From NCBI RefSeq assembly GCF_007860095.1, contig NZ_SJPT01000017.1, positions 1-64,000 on the forward strand: a DNA stretch of 64,000 nt, written 5' to 3'. This document shows, piece after piece, positions 8,810 to 17,418 of the stretch (its first letter is position 1; each line of letters begins with the position of its first letter). Source of the DNA: Novipirellula galeiformis (GTDB lineage: Bacteria > Planctomycetota > Planctomycetia > Pirellulales > Pirellulaceae). Made by a program: the position numbers and the translations under genes. The notes under the pieces were generated by a model, which worked only from the letters and a program-made list of their open reading frames with translations, searched no databases and was not told the origin of the DNA.

Positions 8810-10993
8810 TTACTTCAACAGCCACTCGCTAGCCGCGGCCTGCTGTTTCGCTGCTTCGCCGGCAAAGGTCACCAATCCATCAACCTGGGAAGCATCATGA
8901 TACGCGGCGCTGATCAACGCAGGTTGTGAACCTTCGCCGGCGAGCCACAGCGGGTGCGGAGCATGCAGGGCGATCAAACCAGGCAGATCGAGATACTTCG
9001 CTCCACCGGGCAAGAACATCGGATCACGATAGTCGAGCAGGTGGCCGAAGCGAACCCCTTGAGTATCGATCGCGGTACGGTCGATGGCATCGCCAGCAAG
9101 CGCGCCGGCGGCGGCAACAATTGGCCCGCTGCCGTGCCATCCGGTAACGGCAATCGTTTTTACCGGATTCTCACAGGGGACGCCGTCCGCGTGACGCAGG
9201 AAACGGACAATGCTCAGCACATCGTGCGTGCGTTGGGCGAACAACGCGTGGTTGTAGCCGAACGTGTAGCCTGCGAATTCACGGGGATTGCCAACGACGC
9301 GAGCCTGCTTCACCGCTTCGCCACGCTGAAGAAACAAATCGGCGCCCACAACCGCTGCGCCCGCTTGAACCAACTTTTGTACTTCGGGGTTCACGCTGCC
9401 GTCGTCACTGCATACCGCAGCCTTGCCGTGATCATCGAGCCACAGGACCAAGCGGCCACTCGGTTGCTTTGGACACAACCAAACAACGTTCACCTCCTCG
9501 CCGTAGGTCTTATTGAGTAGCGTGCCGGTTCGTTTTACGTAGTCGCCGTGATCGTGCTCGTCTTTGAGTTCCCATGTCACGTCGCCTGCATTGGCGTACG
9601 TGCGGCCGATGGTCACCTCGACCGCCGGGAGGATCACGTCTCGCAGGCCTTCAGGTGTCGCTGCGGCATCGCGCAGTTGTCGCTCGGCGTCCTCATTAAG
9701 CCACGCCAGCAAGTTGCGTTCGAACTCCGGATCGGCGGCCTTGGGTGCGGGATGCTGGTCGTCCCAAACCGTGAGTTGCTCGGGCGGCAACGGATCGAAA
9801 TCGTGCTCGATCACGGGTGCCTGGGAACCGAGCTTGAAATGCTTATTCAAGAACGTGTAGAAGGCCGACCGAGTGACCGCGTTGTAGTTATGCGGGAAGT
9901 GTTCGCCACGTTTCAAAAAGACATCGTGCTGCTTGCCGTACGCCGCGTAGAGCTGTTGCAACTCCGGAAATCCCTTGGTCGCCATCTCCTTGGTCCAGTC
10001 GTTCGCAGTGTTCATCCCTTGCGGCCTCGGCGCGGCCAAGGCGGCGAACTCAACATTGCCGGTATTCACACGCAACAAACTCGCGTTTTCGCAGGTACAA
10101 CCACCCTGCATCGCGGTGCTAACCATGACGACCGGAAACGAGAGTTTGATGCGGTCATCGATCGCTGCCAAAACCATCGCCTGTGTACCACCGCCGCTCG
10201 CACCGGTGACGGCGACGCGTTGCGGATCGACCTCCGGCAAGCTGAGCAGAAAGTCGAGTCCGCGCACGGCATTGAGCGTCTGCAGGCCCATGACGTTCTG
10301 GCAATGTGCCTCGGCTTGCGGGCTGAACAGCCCCCAGTCCTTTGTTTTGTTCATCTCCGGCCGCTGTTTCGCAAACTTATGGACAAGCTCACGCGAGAGC
10401 TGAATCGAATCCGAGTCGCCGAGCATGTCCCATTGCCAAACCACGCAGCCCATCAAGGCCAATTGGCGACACTGCGATTGGTAGGTGCTACGCCCGGCCC
10501 GCTCAAAACGCTCCGCGCCGTCGGCAATTTGACTTCGCAACGTACTCTCGGGCGTCATGTCCAAACGCGCATCCTTGCGGTGGCCGTGCGCCAGCATGAC
10601 TCCCGGCACCTTGCCCTGGATGTGGGTCGGGCGGTACAGGTTGCCCGTCACGAAGAAACCGGGGGCGCTCTCGAAATAGACCTTCTCCACCGTGTAGCCA
10701 TCGCGTTGGATCTTGCCGTGCACGACTGGATTGAGAGGAGTTTTGGTCGGCATCGGCCAGAGTCCGGTCGCCACCAAAACCCGCCGCCGCACCTGCTCTT
10801 TACGCTGCTCCCACTGCTCGAGGGATTCCGGCGGATGGAAGGGAAAATAGCCATTCAGATCCTTGAGCGGCTGATGACGGACATCTTCGGCGGACGCGAT
10901 CACCGGGGCGAACACTGCTACAAAGAAGCACAGCAGAACGGCAATCGCGATGAAATGTTTCATGAGGTAGGACGCGGAGAAAGAACTCGTCAT
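8810..10993 (-). CDS. secreted alpha/beta hydrolase (acetyl-xylan-esterase-like), tandem domains, second one lacking the nucleophile
   Basis: A 727-residue exported protein. The first alpha/beta-hydrolase domain (about 90-390) has GVMLAHGHRKDAR for the oxyanion region and VTGASGGGTQ around the nucleophile Ser266, as in AXE1/dienelactone-hydrolase-like esterases. The C-terminal part (about 470-720) repeats the fold signals (RLVLWLDDHGKAAV; AVTGWHGSG at 616-623), but the elbow serine position is His620, so this half is probably non-catalytic. Two starts are possible: 10993, with AGGAAG upstream and an extended n-region, or Met11 (10963), which begins a standard signal peptide but lacks a ribosome site. 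I use 10993. A 516-residue open frame on the opposite strand is its shadow. Likely role: removing acyl groups from polysaccharide; inferred. Confidence 0.85.
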   Translation of the reverse strand: MTSSFSASYLMKHFIAIAVLLCFFVAVFAPVIASAEDVRHQPLKDLNGYFPFHPPESLEQWEQRKEQVRRRVLVATGLWPMPTKTPLNPVVHGKIQRDGYTVEKVYFESAPGFFVTGNLYRPTHIQGKVPGVMLAHGHRKDARLDMTPESTLRSQIADGAERFERAGRSTYQSQCRQLALMGCVVWQWDMLGDSDSIQLSRELVHKFAKQRPEMNKTKDWGLFSPQAEAHCQNVMGLQTLNAVRGLDFLLSLPEVDPQRVAVTGASGGGTQAMVLAAIDDRIKLSFPVVMVSTAMQGGCTCENASLLRVNTGNVEFAALAAPRPQGMNTANDWTKEMATKGFPELQQLYAAYGKQHDVFLKRGEHFPHNYNAVTRSAFYTFLNKHFKLGSQAPVIEHDFDPLPPEQLTVWDDQHPAPKAADPEFERNLLAWLNEDAERQLRDAAATPEGLRDVILPAVEVTIGRTYANAGDVTWELKDEHDHGDYVKRTGTLLNKTYGEEVNVVWLCPKQPSGRLVLWLDDHGKAAVCSDDGSVNPEVQKLVQAGAAVVGADLFLQRGEAVKQARVVGNPREFAGYTFGYNHALFAQRTHDVLSIVRFLRHADGVPCENPVKTIAVTGWHGSGPIVAAAGALAGDAIDRTAIDTQGVRFGHLLDYRDPMFLPGGAKYLDLPGLIALHAPHPLWLAGEGSQPALISAAYHDASQVDGLVTFAGEAAKQQAAASEWLLK

Positions 10994-11373
10994 GCGGGGC
11001 TTCCTAGATCGAGAGGCGGGAAGCCTCCAAGGCTACACCCCGGCAATCGTGTCTGCAAGCGAATCGGCGACAACCATCGGTCTCTCTCTGCAAACTAGCC
11101 GCGGTTGCGGCGGCAACGAAAGATTTCAAGCGGGGAAAAACGATAAGGAAAAATAGGGGCCAGGAGTTTCAAGATAGGTTTGGGGAAACGTGAGTGTACG
11201 GACATGCTTACTCACAGCGAGGATTCCAGATTGCACTTTCACGCCGTTAGCTCGCCCCAGACCCAACCTCCGAACGGCTGACTGCGGCGAATCGCACGGC
11301 AACGCTGCTCCTCCTCTTTCTCACCCATTGGCCGCTTGACTCAGCCCCCCTCTTCAGCAACCGGACAGGCCAA

Positions 11374-11503
11374 GCAGGGCCGGTTCCCACCGGTCGCGGG
11401 CATTGAATGTTCAGTACCGCTAGTTGCAAATGAAACGCGACGGGCGGATGATCAAGTTAGTCGGTCAGACATAAGGGGTCGGCCGGAGGAACCGGCGCTC
11501 CTT
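11374..11503. repeat. Element X, near full-length but diverged copy
   Basis: AGGGCCGGTTCCCACCGGTC at the left and GGCCGGAGGAACCGGCGCTC at the right enclose the family core (GCATTGAATGTTCAGTACCG). It is the main content of the 547-bp gap between the hydrolase and topB-like genes and ends about 40 bp before topB. The rest of that gap, near 11222-11243, has GGATTCCAGATTGCACTTTC, similar to part of the short repeat at 15412-15472. I see no gene in the gap. Confidence 0.75.
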
Positions 11504-11543
11504 CAACTCACTGAGGTCATGGACCTGATACGAAGGTGTTTTG

Positions 11544-13988
11544 ATGAAGGTAATCTTAGCAGAAAAGCCTTCGGTGGCTCGCGATTTGGCGTCGTTCCTC
11601 AGCGTTTCGGATCGCCGTGACGGATTCTTCGAGGGCGGAGGCTATCAGGTGACTTGGGCCTTTGGCCACTTAGTTGAGCTGAAGGAACCCGGTGACTATG
11701 ACCCGGCGCTGAAACGTTGGACACTCGAGTCATTGCCCTTCGTTCCCAAGAAATTTCAGTTGCGGCTGCGGGGTGATGACGGTGCAAAAAAGCAATTCGC
11801 AGTAATCAAACGGTTGTTTCTCGAGGCCACCTCATTGATCTGTGCGACCGATGCGGGGCGTGAAGGAGAACTGATCTTTCGCTACATCCAGTCGCTTACG
11901 GGGTGCACGAATAAGCCCGCCCAGCGGTTGTGGCTCAGTTCGCTAACCCCGACGGCAATCGGCGACGCATTTCGTATGATCCGTCCACTGTCGGACTACG
12001 ACAATCTTTACGCCGCAGCCAAGTGCCGAAGTCAAGCGGATTGGGTCGTGGGTATCAACGCGACTCGAAATTACACGGTGCGTTATCGATCGGCGTCCGA
12101 GCGTGGTGCGTCGGGGCTGCTGTGGAGTCTCGGTCGCGTACAAACTCCTGTGCTCACGATGATCACTCGCCGTGATGATGAGATCCGAACGTTCCAATCC
12201 GAGCCGTTTTGGGAACTGATGACCCAATATCGCGATGTCCACTTTCGGTACAGAGGCAAGCGGTTCGACGATCAAGAGAATGCACAAAGCGTACTTCAGA
12301 TAGCCAGCAAATATGACCTGACGATTCGAGAGATCCAAAGCCGTGCCGAGAAGTCGCAACCACCACAGCTCTACGATCTGACGGAATTACAGCGGGACAT
12401 GAACCGTCGTTTTGGTATCTCAGCCGCCGAAACCTTGACCACGGCCCAGTCACTCTATGAAGCGAAATTAATCACGTACCCGCGAACCGACTCGCCGTAT
12501 TTGAGCAAAGACATGCGGAAGGATATCCCCGGTGTCATGCGACAACTGAGTTCAATCAAAGCAAACGAGATCGCCAAACTCAACTTAGCCGCTTTGCCGT
12601 TCACAAGTCGTATCATCAACGACGCAAAGGTGACCGACCACCATGCGATCATTCCCACCGGCGCATCCGCGGGAGTACTCCGAGGGCGAGAACAACAGGT
12701 CTACAATGCGATCGTCGTTCGGTTCATCGCGGCATTCTATCCGCCGTGTGAAAAAGAGATCACGACGGTCGATGCAACGGCGGGCGAAATCGCGTTCCGC
12801 GCTCGCGGCGTGCGAGTCGTCGCACCGGGATGGACGCAGCTGTATCCGCGAAAAGCAAAAAGCGGTGAGCAGAACGAAGAGCAGCAGTCGTTGCCTGATT
12901 TCAAAAATGGAGAATCAGGGAAACACAAGCCCTTTATCAAATCAGGACAGACGTCGCCACCGAAGCATTTCACCGAAAACACCTTGCTCGGTGCGATGGA
13001 TACGGCGGGAAAACTCGTCGATGAAGCAGAGCTGAAAGAGGCGTTAAAAGAGAAAGGCCTGGGGACGCCGGCGACCCGTGCGGCAACGATCGAAACGCTG
13101 TTAAACCGAAAATACATCGTCCGTGATAAAAAGAATGTATTGGCCACCGACCTGGGACGCTACCTCGTCGCGATCGTCAGGGACCGCAACTTGACGTCAC
13201 CTGAACTTACAGGCGAATGGGAAGCGAAGCTGAAAAAGATCGAAGCCGGCCAGTTGTCGCCGGAAGTTTTCATGCACGAGATTGCAGATTACACCCGAGC
13301 CATTATTCAAAGTAGTGCCGCGGTGAGCGTCAATCAAGAAATTTACGGTTCCTGTCCACGCTGTGGTGAAAACGTGATCGCGGGGAAACGGGCGTTTGGA
13401 TGTTCGGGGTGGCGGAAGGGATGCAAATTTGTATTGCAGCCTTCCTACCGTGACGCCGATCTGTCGATGGATCAGGTTCGCGAGCTATTGCAGTTGAGAG
13501 TGACGAACCAACCGCTGACGATTAATGGTAGCCCCCCCTTCCTGCTGGCCATGTCGGAATCAGGAATGTTGGTTGAAATCCCCGTTCCGCAGGGTAGTGA
13601 ACAGGATGGTGGGGGAACTCCGTCAGGCCGGAAACGAACCAAACGCAAAAACGGAGCAAAAAAATCGGCCGCAACAAAGTCGGGCGGAAAGAAACAAAGC
13701 AAGACAAAAAAGGACGCAAATTCCAATACGACTGAGATTGGAGTTTGTCCGTTGTGCGGAAGTCCCGTGGTGGAACAGACGAAGTCGTATGCGTGCAGCC
13801 GATGGCGTGAGGGATGCGGGTTGACAATTTGGAAAACGATTTCGGGAAAGAAAATCTCCGTCAGCAATGCCAGGAAGTTGCTTCGTAGCGGCGAAACGGC
13901 GGTGTTGAAAGGTTTTAAATCGAAAGCGGGTAAATCGTTCGACGCTAAGTTGAAATTGAACGAAGGCAAGGTGCGTTTCGACTTTTAA
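11544..13988 (+). CDS. topB: DNA topoisomerase III (type IA)
   Basis: An 814-residue type IA topoisomerase, which relaxes and decatenates DNA by single-strand passage. The N-terminal Toprim domain opens MKVILAEKPSVARDLASFL, and TDAGREGE (Asp103-Glu107) supplies acidic metal ligands. The active-site tyrosine is Tyr312 in ITYPRTDSPYL. The LGTPATRAATIE block typical of TopB lies downstream. The C-terminus carries two zinc-ribbon-like units (CPRCG from Cys604 and CPLCG from Cys735, each followed by a G/RC pair spaced as in ribbons). A strongly Lys-rich linker separates them at about 690-730. The frame is open to a TTG at 11541, but the ATG at 11544 gives the canonical start, with GAAGGTG upstream. 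E. coli TopB is shorter (653 residues); the extra length is the C-terminal ribbons. It is single, not in an operon. Confidence 0.95.
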   Translation: MKVILAEKPSVARDLASFLSVSDRRDGFFEGGGYQVTWAFGHLVELKEPGDYDPALKRWTLESLPFVPKKFQLRLRGDDGAKKQFAVIKRLFLEATSLICATDAGREGELIFRYIQSLTGCTNKPAQRLWLSSLTPTAIGDAFRMIRPLSDYDNLYAAAKCRSQADWVVGINATRNYTVRYRSASERGASGLLWSLGRVQTPVLTMITRRDDEIRTFQSEPFWELMTQYRDVHFRYRGKRFDDQENAQSVLQIASKYDLTIREIQSRAEKSQPPQLYDLTELQRDMNRRFGISAAETLTTAQSLYEAKLITYPRTDSPYLSKDMRKDIPGVMRQLSSIKANEIAKLNLAALPFTSRIINDAKVTDHHAIIPTGASAGVLRGREQQVYNAIVVRFIAAFYPPCEKEITTVDATAGEIAFRARGVRVVAPGWTQLYPRKAKSGEQNEEQQSLPDFKNGESGKHKPFIKSGQTSPPKHFTENTLLGAMDTAGKLVDEAELKEALKEKGLGTPATRAATIETLLNRKYIVRDKKNVLATDLGRYLVAIVRDRNLTSPELTGEWEAKLKKIEAGQLSPEVFMHEIADYTRAIIQSSAAVSVNQEIYGSCPRCGENVIAGKRAFGCSGWRKGCKFVLQPSYRDADLSMDQVRELLQLRVTNQPLTINGSPPFLLAMSESGMLVEIPVPQGSEQDGGGTPSGRKRTKRKNGAKKSAATKSGGKKQSKTKKDANSNTTEIGVCPLCGSPVVEQTKSYACSRWREGCGLTIWKTISGKKISVSNARKLLRSGETAVLKGFKSKAGKSFDAKLKLNEGKVRFDF

Positions 13989-14368
13989 CCGATTGCAAAT
14001 CGGTCTTGGACCGAGCGAATCGATGGATTGACCATTTCCATATCTTTCCCCCTGATTCGTTGGGATGGATAAAGGTCAGGACTCGATTTCCATTTCCTGC
14101 TCCGCTGACGGCTTTTTCTGGGGTCGTCCCCGAAGCCGCAATGTGGACTCGAGACGCAACGCAAAAAATTGCTCACTCCGCCGTGCTCGTTTGGACGGAG
14201 CACCAAGGCCCTTCGCACGAATTATTAACGTAAGGGAACTCACGCGAGAGTTTCGACCTGTTCGGCGATCCGCGTCTAGTGACGTTTAGTGAAACGACCG
14301 TCATGGAACCATCAACCTCGAAGGGGGTCGCCGTGTATACTTGACTGCTTTCCAAAGGCCCGCAAGAC
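13989..14368. other. intergenic gap, no gene seen
   Basis: Apart from a short palindrome directly after the topB stop (ACCGATT-TGC-AAATCGGT, without a T-run), I see no repeat family member and no convincing open frame. Confidence 0.5.
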
Positions 14369-15352
14369 ATGAACAATACTAACTTGATCTTCGCCGGCGT
14401 TCTTTTCGCCTGTCTGTTCAATGGCCTCCAGGCGGATGCTCAGTCGGGGGCGGCGAGCGGAATCGTGGTCGAGAAGTACGCGCCGCAGAGTGGTTCGTTT
14501 CCGGCGTGCACGCATATCGACCACAGTAGCAAGACCGAGATCGTGACCAGCGGCGACCGACTGTTTTTTCGAACCGATGCGAAGTCACCGTTTCGCCAGT
14601 CGCCGATCAGTGTCTTGTCCGACGCCCACTCCGTCGTCTTCAACCCCATCGAGAAACGTTTCTACGCAACCGATACCGGCAACCATCGATTGATCACTTT
14701 TGCCGATCCCGCAAGCGACCCGTGGGAGACGTTTGCAACATCGATGGCCGGTATCAAGTTGCAGCGTCCGCACGACATCCTGTTCGACGATGCAACCGGT
14801 TGGATGTACACGCTCAATCCCGACAACGGCCAGGTGTTTCGGTTCAAAGGAACCGGCGACAGTGCCGCGGTGTTGGATCTATCCAAGCACTTGGGCTATT
14901 CTCGTGCGCTGACGATTGCCGGGGGGACGCTGTACGTGATCGGATCCAGTCATGGTGTGGTGGTCGAAGTAACCGACTTCGAAAAGCAAGAGTTCCAAAT
15001 CCACAGCAGCTATGGAAAAAAAAGGAACGCCGTCGCAGGCAGCTGGCAGGGAACCGGCCTGGTCCTCAACGACGTCGATTACTACCAGGGGCACTGGTAC
15101 GCGACCAGCTATTTCTGCCCGAGCTATGCTGGCGAAAACAACTGCGACGAACACAAATTCATCCGCTTCAAAACCTGGCGTGACTTTAAAGAAGGGACCT
15201 GGGACGACCTCAGTCACTTGCTCCCCAGCAAAGTGGTCCCCTACTTCCTAACGCCGCATTCCGCGGGCCTGGACATCGGCGTCTTCAGCCACGAATCTCG
15301 CGGCACCGCGGCCAGCATCTACCGCCTAACCCTAGCCCCTAACACGCCGTAA
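14369..15352 (+). CDS. secreted beta-propeller-like (NHL/SMP-30-like) protein of unknown function
   Basis: A 327-residue exported protein: a signal peptide (MNNTNLIFAGVLFACLFNGL, cleavage near ADA), then a mature chain with several repeated blade-like segments of the form HSVVFNPIEKRFYATDTGNH, HDILFDDATGWMYTLNPDNG and ALTIAGGTLYVIGSSHG. The NP/D...YxTDxGNHRI pattern is typical of NHL-like or SMP-30-like six-bladed propellers. Four cysteines are present in the mature part; CPSYAGENNC suggests a disulfide, as expected for an exported protein. No catalytic motif can be named. It is alone on the plus strand between topB and a minus-strand hydrolase. Fold assignment is by pattern only. Confidence 0.7.
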   Translation: MNNTNLIFAGVLFACLFNGLQADAQSGAASGIVVEKYAPQSGSFPACTHIDHSSKTEIVTSGDRLFFRTDAKSPFRQSPISVLSDAHSVVFNPIEKRFYATDTGNHRLITFADPASDPWETFATSMAGIKLQRPHDILFDDATGWMYTLNPDNGQVFRFKGTGDSAAVLDLSKHLGYSRALTIAGGTLYVIGSSHGVVVEVTDFEKQEFQIHSSYGKKRNAVAGSWQGTGLVLNDVDYYQGHWYATSYFCPSYAGENNCDEHKFIRFKTWRDFKEGTWDDLSHLLPSKVVPYFLTPHSAGLDIGVFSHESRGTAASIYRLTLAPNTP

Positions 15353-15411
15353 GTTCGCGGCCTCTCAACTCCGGCAAAGGAAAAGGGTCAGCCTCATTGG
15401 CTGTTGGGGAA

Positions 15412-15472
15412 ACACTTGCGTGGACGACCACGTTTTCACAAGGCCTGGATTGCAGATTGCACGCTCATGCGT
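15412..15472. repeat. short interspersed repeat (pair with 44090-44146)
   Basis: ACTTGCGTGGACGACCACG followed by a GGATT.CAGATTG block occurs here and again at 44090-44146. CGTGG-acga-CCACG forms a small hairpin. A shorter piece (GGATTCCAGATTGCACTTTC) is at 11222-11243. It lies in the gap 15353-15796, which otherwise holds only element X. Confidence 0.6.
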
Positions 15473-15567
15473 TCGAACCGACTCACCCCAAATCACCGAA
15501 GGACTGACCTCGTTCGATCGCTCAGCGAAGCGGCTCTTTCCCTTTCCCCCGACTCGCAAGGAGTCAT

Positions 15568-15692
15568 GTAGGGCCGGTTCCCACCGGCCACGGTCATTGA
15601 ATGTTCGCTGCCGTTAGTTGCAAATGCGGGCGACAGGGATGACCGGTTTTGTCGTTCGCACATGGCGGACGGCCGGTAGGAATCGGCCCTAC
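15568..15692. repeat. Element X, best preserved copy (125 bp)
   Basis: Left end GTAGGGCCGGTTCCCACCGG and the reverse complement of the right end, GTAGGGCCGATTCCTACCGG, differ at two of 20 positions. The interior carries CATTGAATGTTCGCTGCCG, GTTAGTTGCAAATG and GACCGGTTTTGTCGTTCGC, shared with the other copies. It is non-coding with terminal inverted repeats and so MITE-like. I used this copy to define the family. Confidence 0.8.
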
Positions 15693-15796
15693 TTTTACTG
15701 GAACAAAATATGGATCCAATCTCAGTTCGCCAGGATCTCATCTAGCCATTCGAATCTCGCTCAACTGACAACCAATGCAAACCCGGCGGTGGACGC

Positions 15797-16936
15797 TTAA
15801 AATTTCCAATCGCGTGGTTCGAGTTCGAGTTGTTCGGCCAGCCACTGGTATGCTTGGCGCATCGAGTCTTGGGTAGGCGTGTGGCCGCTGGCATGATCGA
15901 TCATCCCCAGCGCGTGTTCGCGCCCGAAGAGCGAATACACTGGCCTCGCGGCGTTCAGGTATTGCCAGCTCTCCGGCTTGTCGTATTGGCCGGCCACGAT
16001 CAAGAATGCCCTCGGTGCATGCAGGGCCAATAGCTGATGATGGGCGAGCGAAAACCCCTGGCCGGTGATCTTGTCTCCGAGATACCAAGGATCGCTCCAA
16101 TTGGTGAAATCCCACCCGATGCCAAAGTCGGTCGCAATCGTCGCTTTGACGCGCGGGTCGAGGCAGCCGGTGTAGAACGCCATTTTGCCGCCCAGCGAAT
16201 GCCCGATAAGCGCGATGCGATCACGGTCGATGTCCGGCTGCTCCAATAGCAGATCGATCGCCCGTTGCGTATCGTGGACAAGCTTTCCCATGCCGGTCCA
16301 GTTCGGGTGATCTTGATGAATCTTTTCTGCGGCAACTCGCCAATGATTCAACCCCCGACTGTTCGCGGGCTGAGGCACGGTGTTGTAGGGGAAGGCTTCG
16401 GGACAGACCACGACGTAGCCCTGCTGAACGAGGTGCCTGCCAAATTGAGTCGCGACCTTTTCAGTGATCCGCGTCCGCTTCGCGAGATCGAATCCCGCCA
16501 TCGCGTCGGGATGATAGAACGGCACCACCGCACCGGGACGCGGCGAAATCGTAACGTTCTTCGGCTCCATCACTAGAACCAGTTGCTGAGCGCCGTCCGG
16601 TCCCGTCGGCTGCTGCAGGATCGTGCCACGGAACTCCGGCTGCTCGAACGTCTCGATCACTTTTGCGGTCTTATCGTAGGCACCGGGTGCAAACTCAGGT
16701 TTGCCAAGTAGTTCATCCCAGCTCTTGCGCAACGCGGGACGCTGTTGTTCCCAGACGCTCTTATCGGGCTTGCCGGCAAACAGCGGTGCAAGCTCCTGAT
16801 CCTTGCCAAGATCATCATAGCTGGGCTTGCTCAACTTCTCAGATACGGGAAACTCCGCTAGCGCTGCGCTGGGAATTGCGAAACCGAGAACGAGCGATAA
16901 ACACTTGATCACACTGCTAAGAATTTGCTTTTTCAT
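15797..16936 (-). CDS. secreted alpha/beta hydrolase (dienelactone-hydrolase/prolyl-peptidase-like fold)
   Basis: The frame is open to 17098, but Met55 (16936) starts a standard signal peptide (MKKQILSSVIKCLSLVLGFA, cleavage near AALA), so I take that start, giving 379 residues. The catalytic core shows GYVVVCPEAFPYN in the oxyanion region, ALIGHSLGGKMAFY with the nucleophile serine, DFGIGWDF, and a late histidine in MIDHASGHTP. The family includes dienelactone hydrolases and secreted carbohydrate esterases; the N-terminal cap (about 25-120) resembles other planctomycete secreted esterases. It is convergent with the propeller-like gene and has no operon partner. Role inferred: extracellular ester hydrolysis. 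Confidence 0.82.
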   Translation of the reverse strand: MKKQILSSVIKCLSLVLGFAIPSAALAEFPVSEKLSKPSYDDLGKDQELAPLFAGKPDKSVWEQQRPALRKSWDELLGKPEFAPGAYDKTAKVIETFEQPEFRGTILQQPTGPDGAQQLVLVMEPKNVTISPRPGAVVPFYHPDAMAGFDLAKRTRITEKVATQFGRHLVQQGYVVVCPEAFPYNTVPQPANSRGLNHWRVAAEKIHQDHPNWTGMGKLVHDTQRAIDLLLEQPDIDRDRIALIGHSLGGKMAFYTGCLDPRVKATIATDFGIGWDFTNWSDPWYLGDKITGQGFSLAHHQLLALHAPRAFLIVAGQYDKPESWQYLNAARPVYSLFGREHALGMIDHASGHTPTQDSMRQAYQWLAEQLELEPRDWKF

Positions 16937-17183
16937 ACGGCTGACTACCAGGAATTTGCTTTTAATGCTTGCCGATCCATCTCCACGCATCGCCCCAGGT
17001 TGCAGGGGGACGCCGAGATAAACGGACGGGGGTTGATTGGACATCAGTGTAAAACGAAATCGTTCAATAGGATACTTCTCGAGCCCTTCGGCTAGCACTC
17101 GAACGAAGGCTTCATAATCTCGAGCCTTGTGTAAGATTTATTGTCGCTGATTGCCCCGGTTGAGAGCGTGATCGATCGGCCCC

Positions 17184-17226
17184 ACCGTTCGCGCATCGGG
17201 GGGCGGCCGGCAGGAACCGGCCCTAC
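17184..17226. repeat. Element X, right end only
   Basis: CACCGTTCGCGCATCGGG followed by GGCCGGCAGGAACCGGCCCT and AC matches the right half of the family. The left half is absent. It lies in the 16937-17418 gap. Confidence 0.65.
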
Positions 17227-17300
17227 TTTTGCGGTTCACCGCAAGAAGAGATGAACCAACAGGAGGGAACCCAGAGAACAGAGGCGGACTTAGCCAGCGT

Positions 17301-17350
17301 CTCCGTTTACTCAGCTTCTCCGTTTACTCAGCTTTTCCGTTTACTCTGGG
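17301..17350. repeat. 17-bp tandem repeat, three units
   Basis: CTCCGTTTACTCAGCTT occurs twice without gap (17301-17317, 17318-17334), then a third, partly diverged unit TTCCGTTTACTCTGGG. It is non-coding and lies about 70 bp beyond the stop of the beta-helix gene. Copy number could vary between strains. Confidence 0.85.
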
Positions 17351-17418
17351 ACTTCCAGTTCAAGCCAACGGCGATGATCGTCTTAGAAGTATTAAATGTC
17401 TGAATGGTGGGCGGCACC

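Noticed and set aside
9548-11098. 516-residue plus-strand open frame
   Set aside because: It runs antisense through the alpha/beta-hydrolase gene, is rich in Arg/His/Gln as expected for a shadow frame, and shows no domain; the minus-strand frame has a signal peptide and catalytic motifs.
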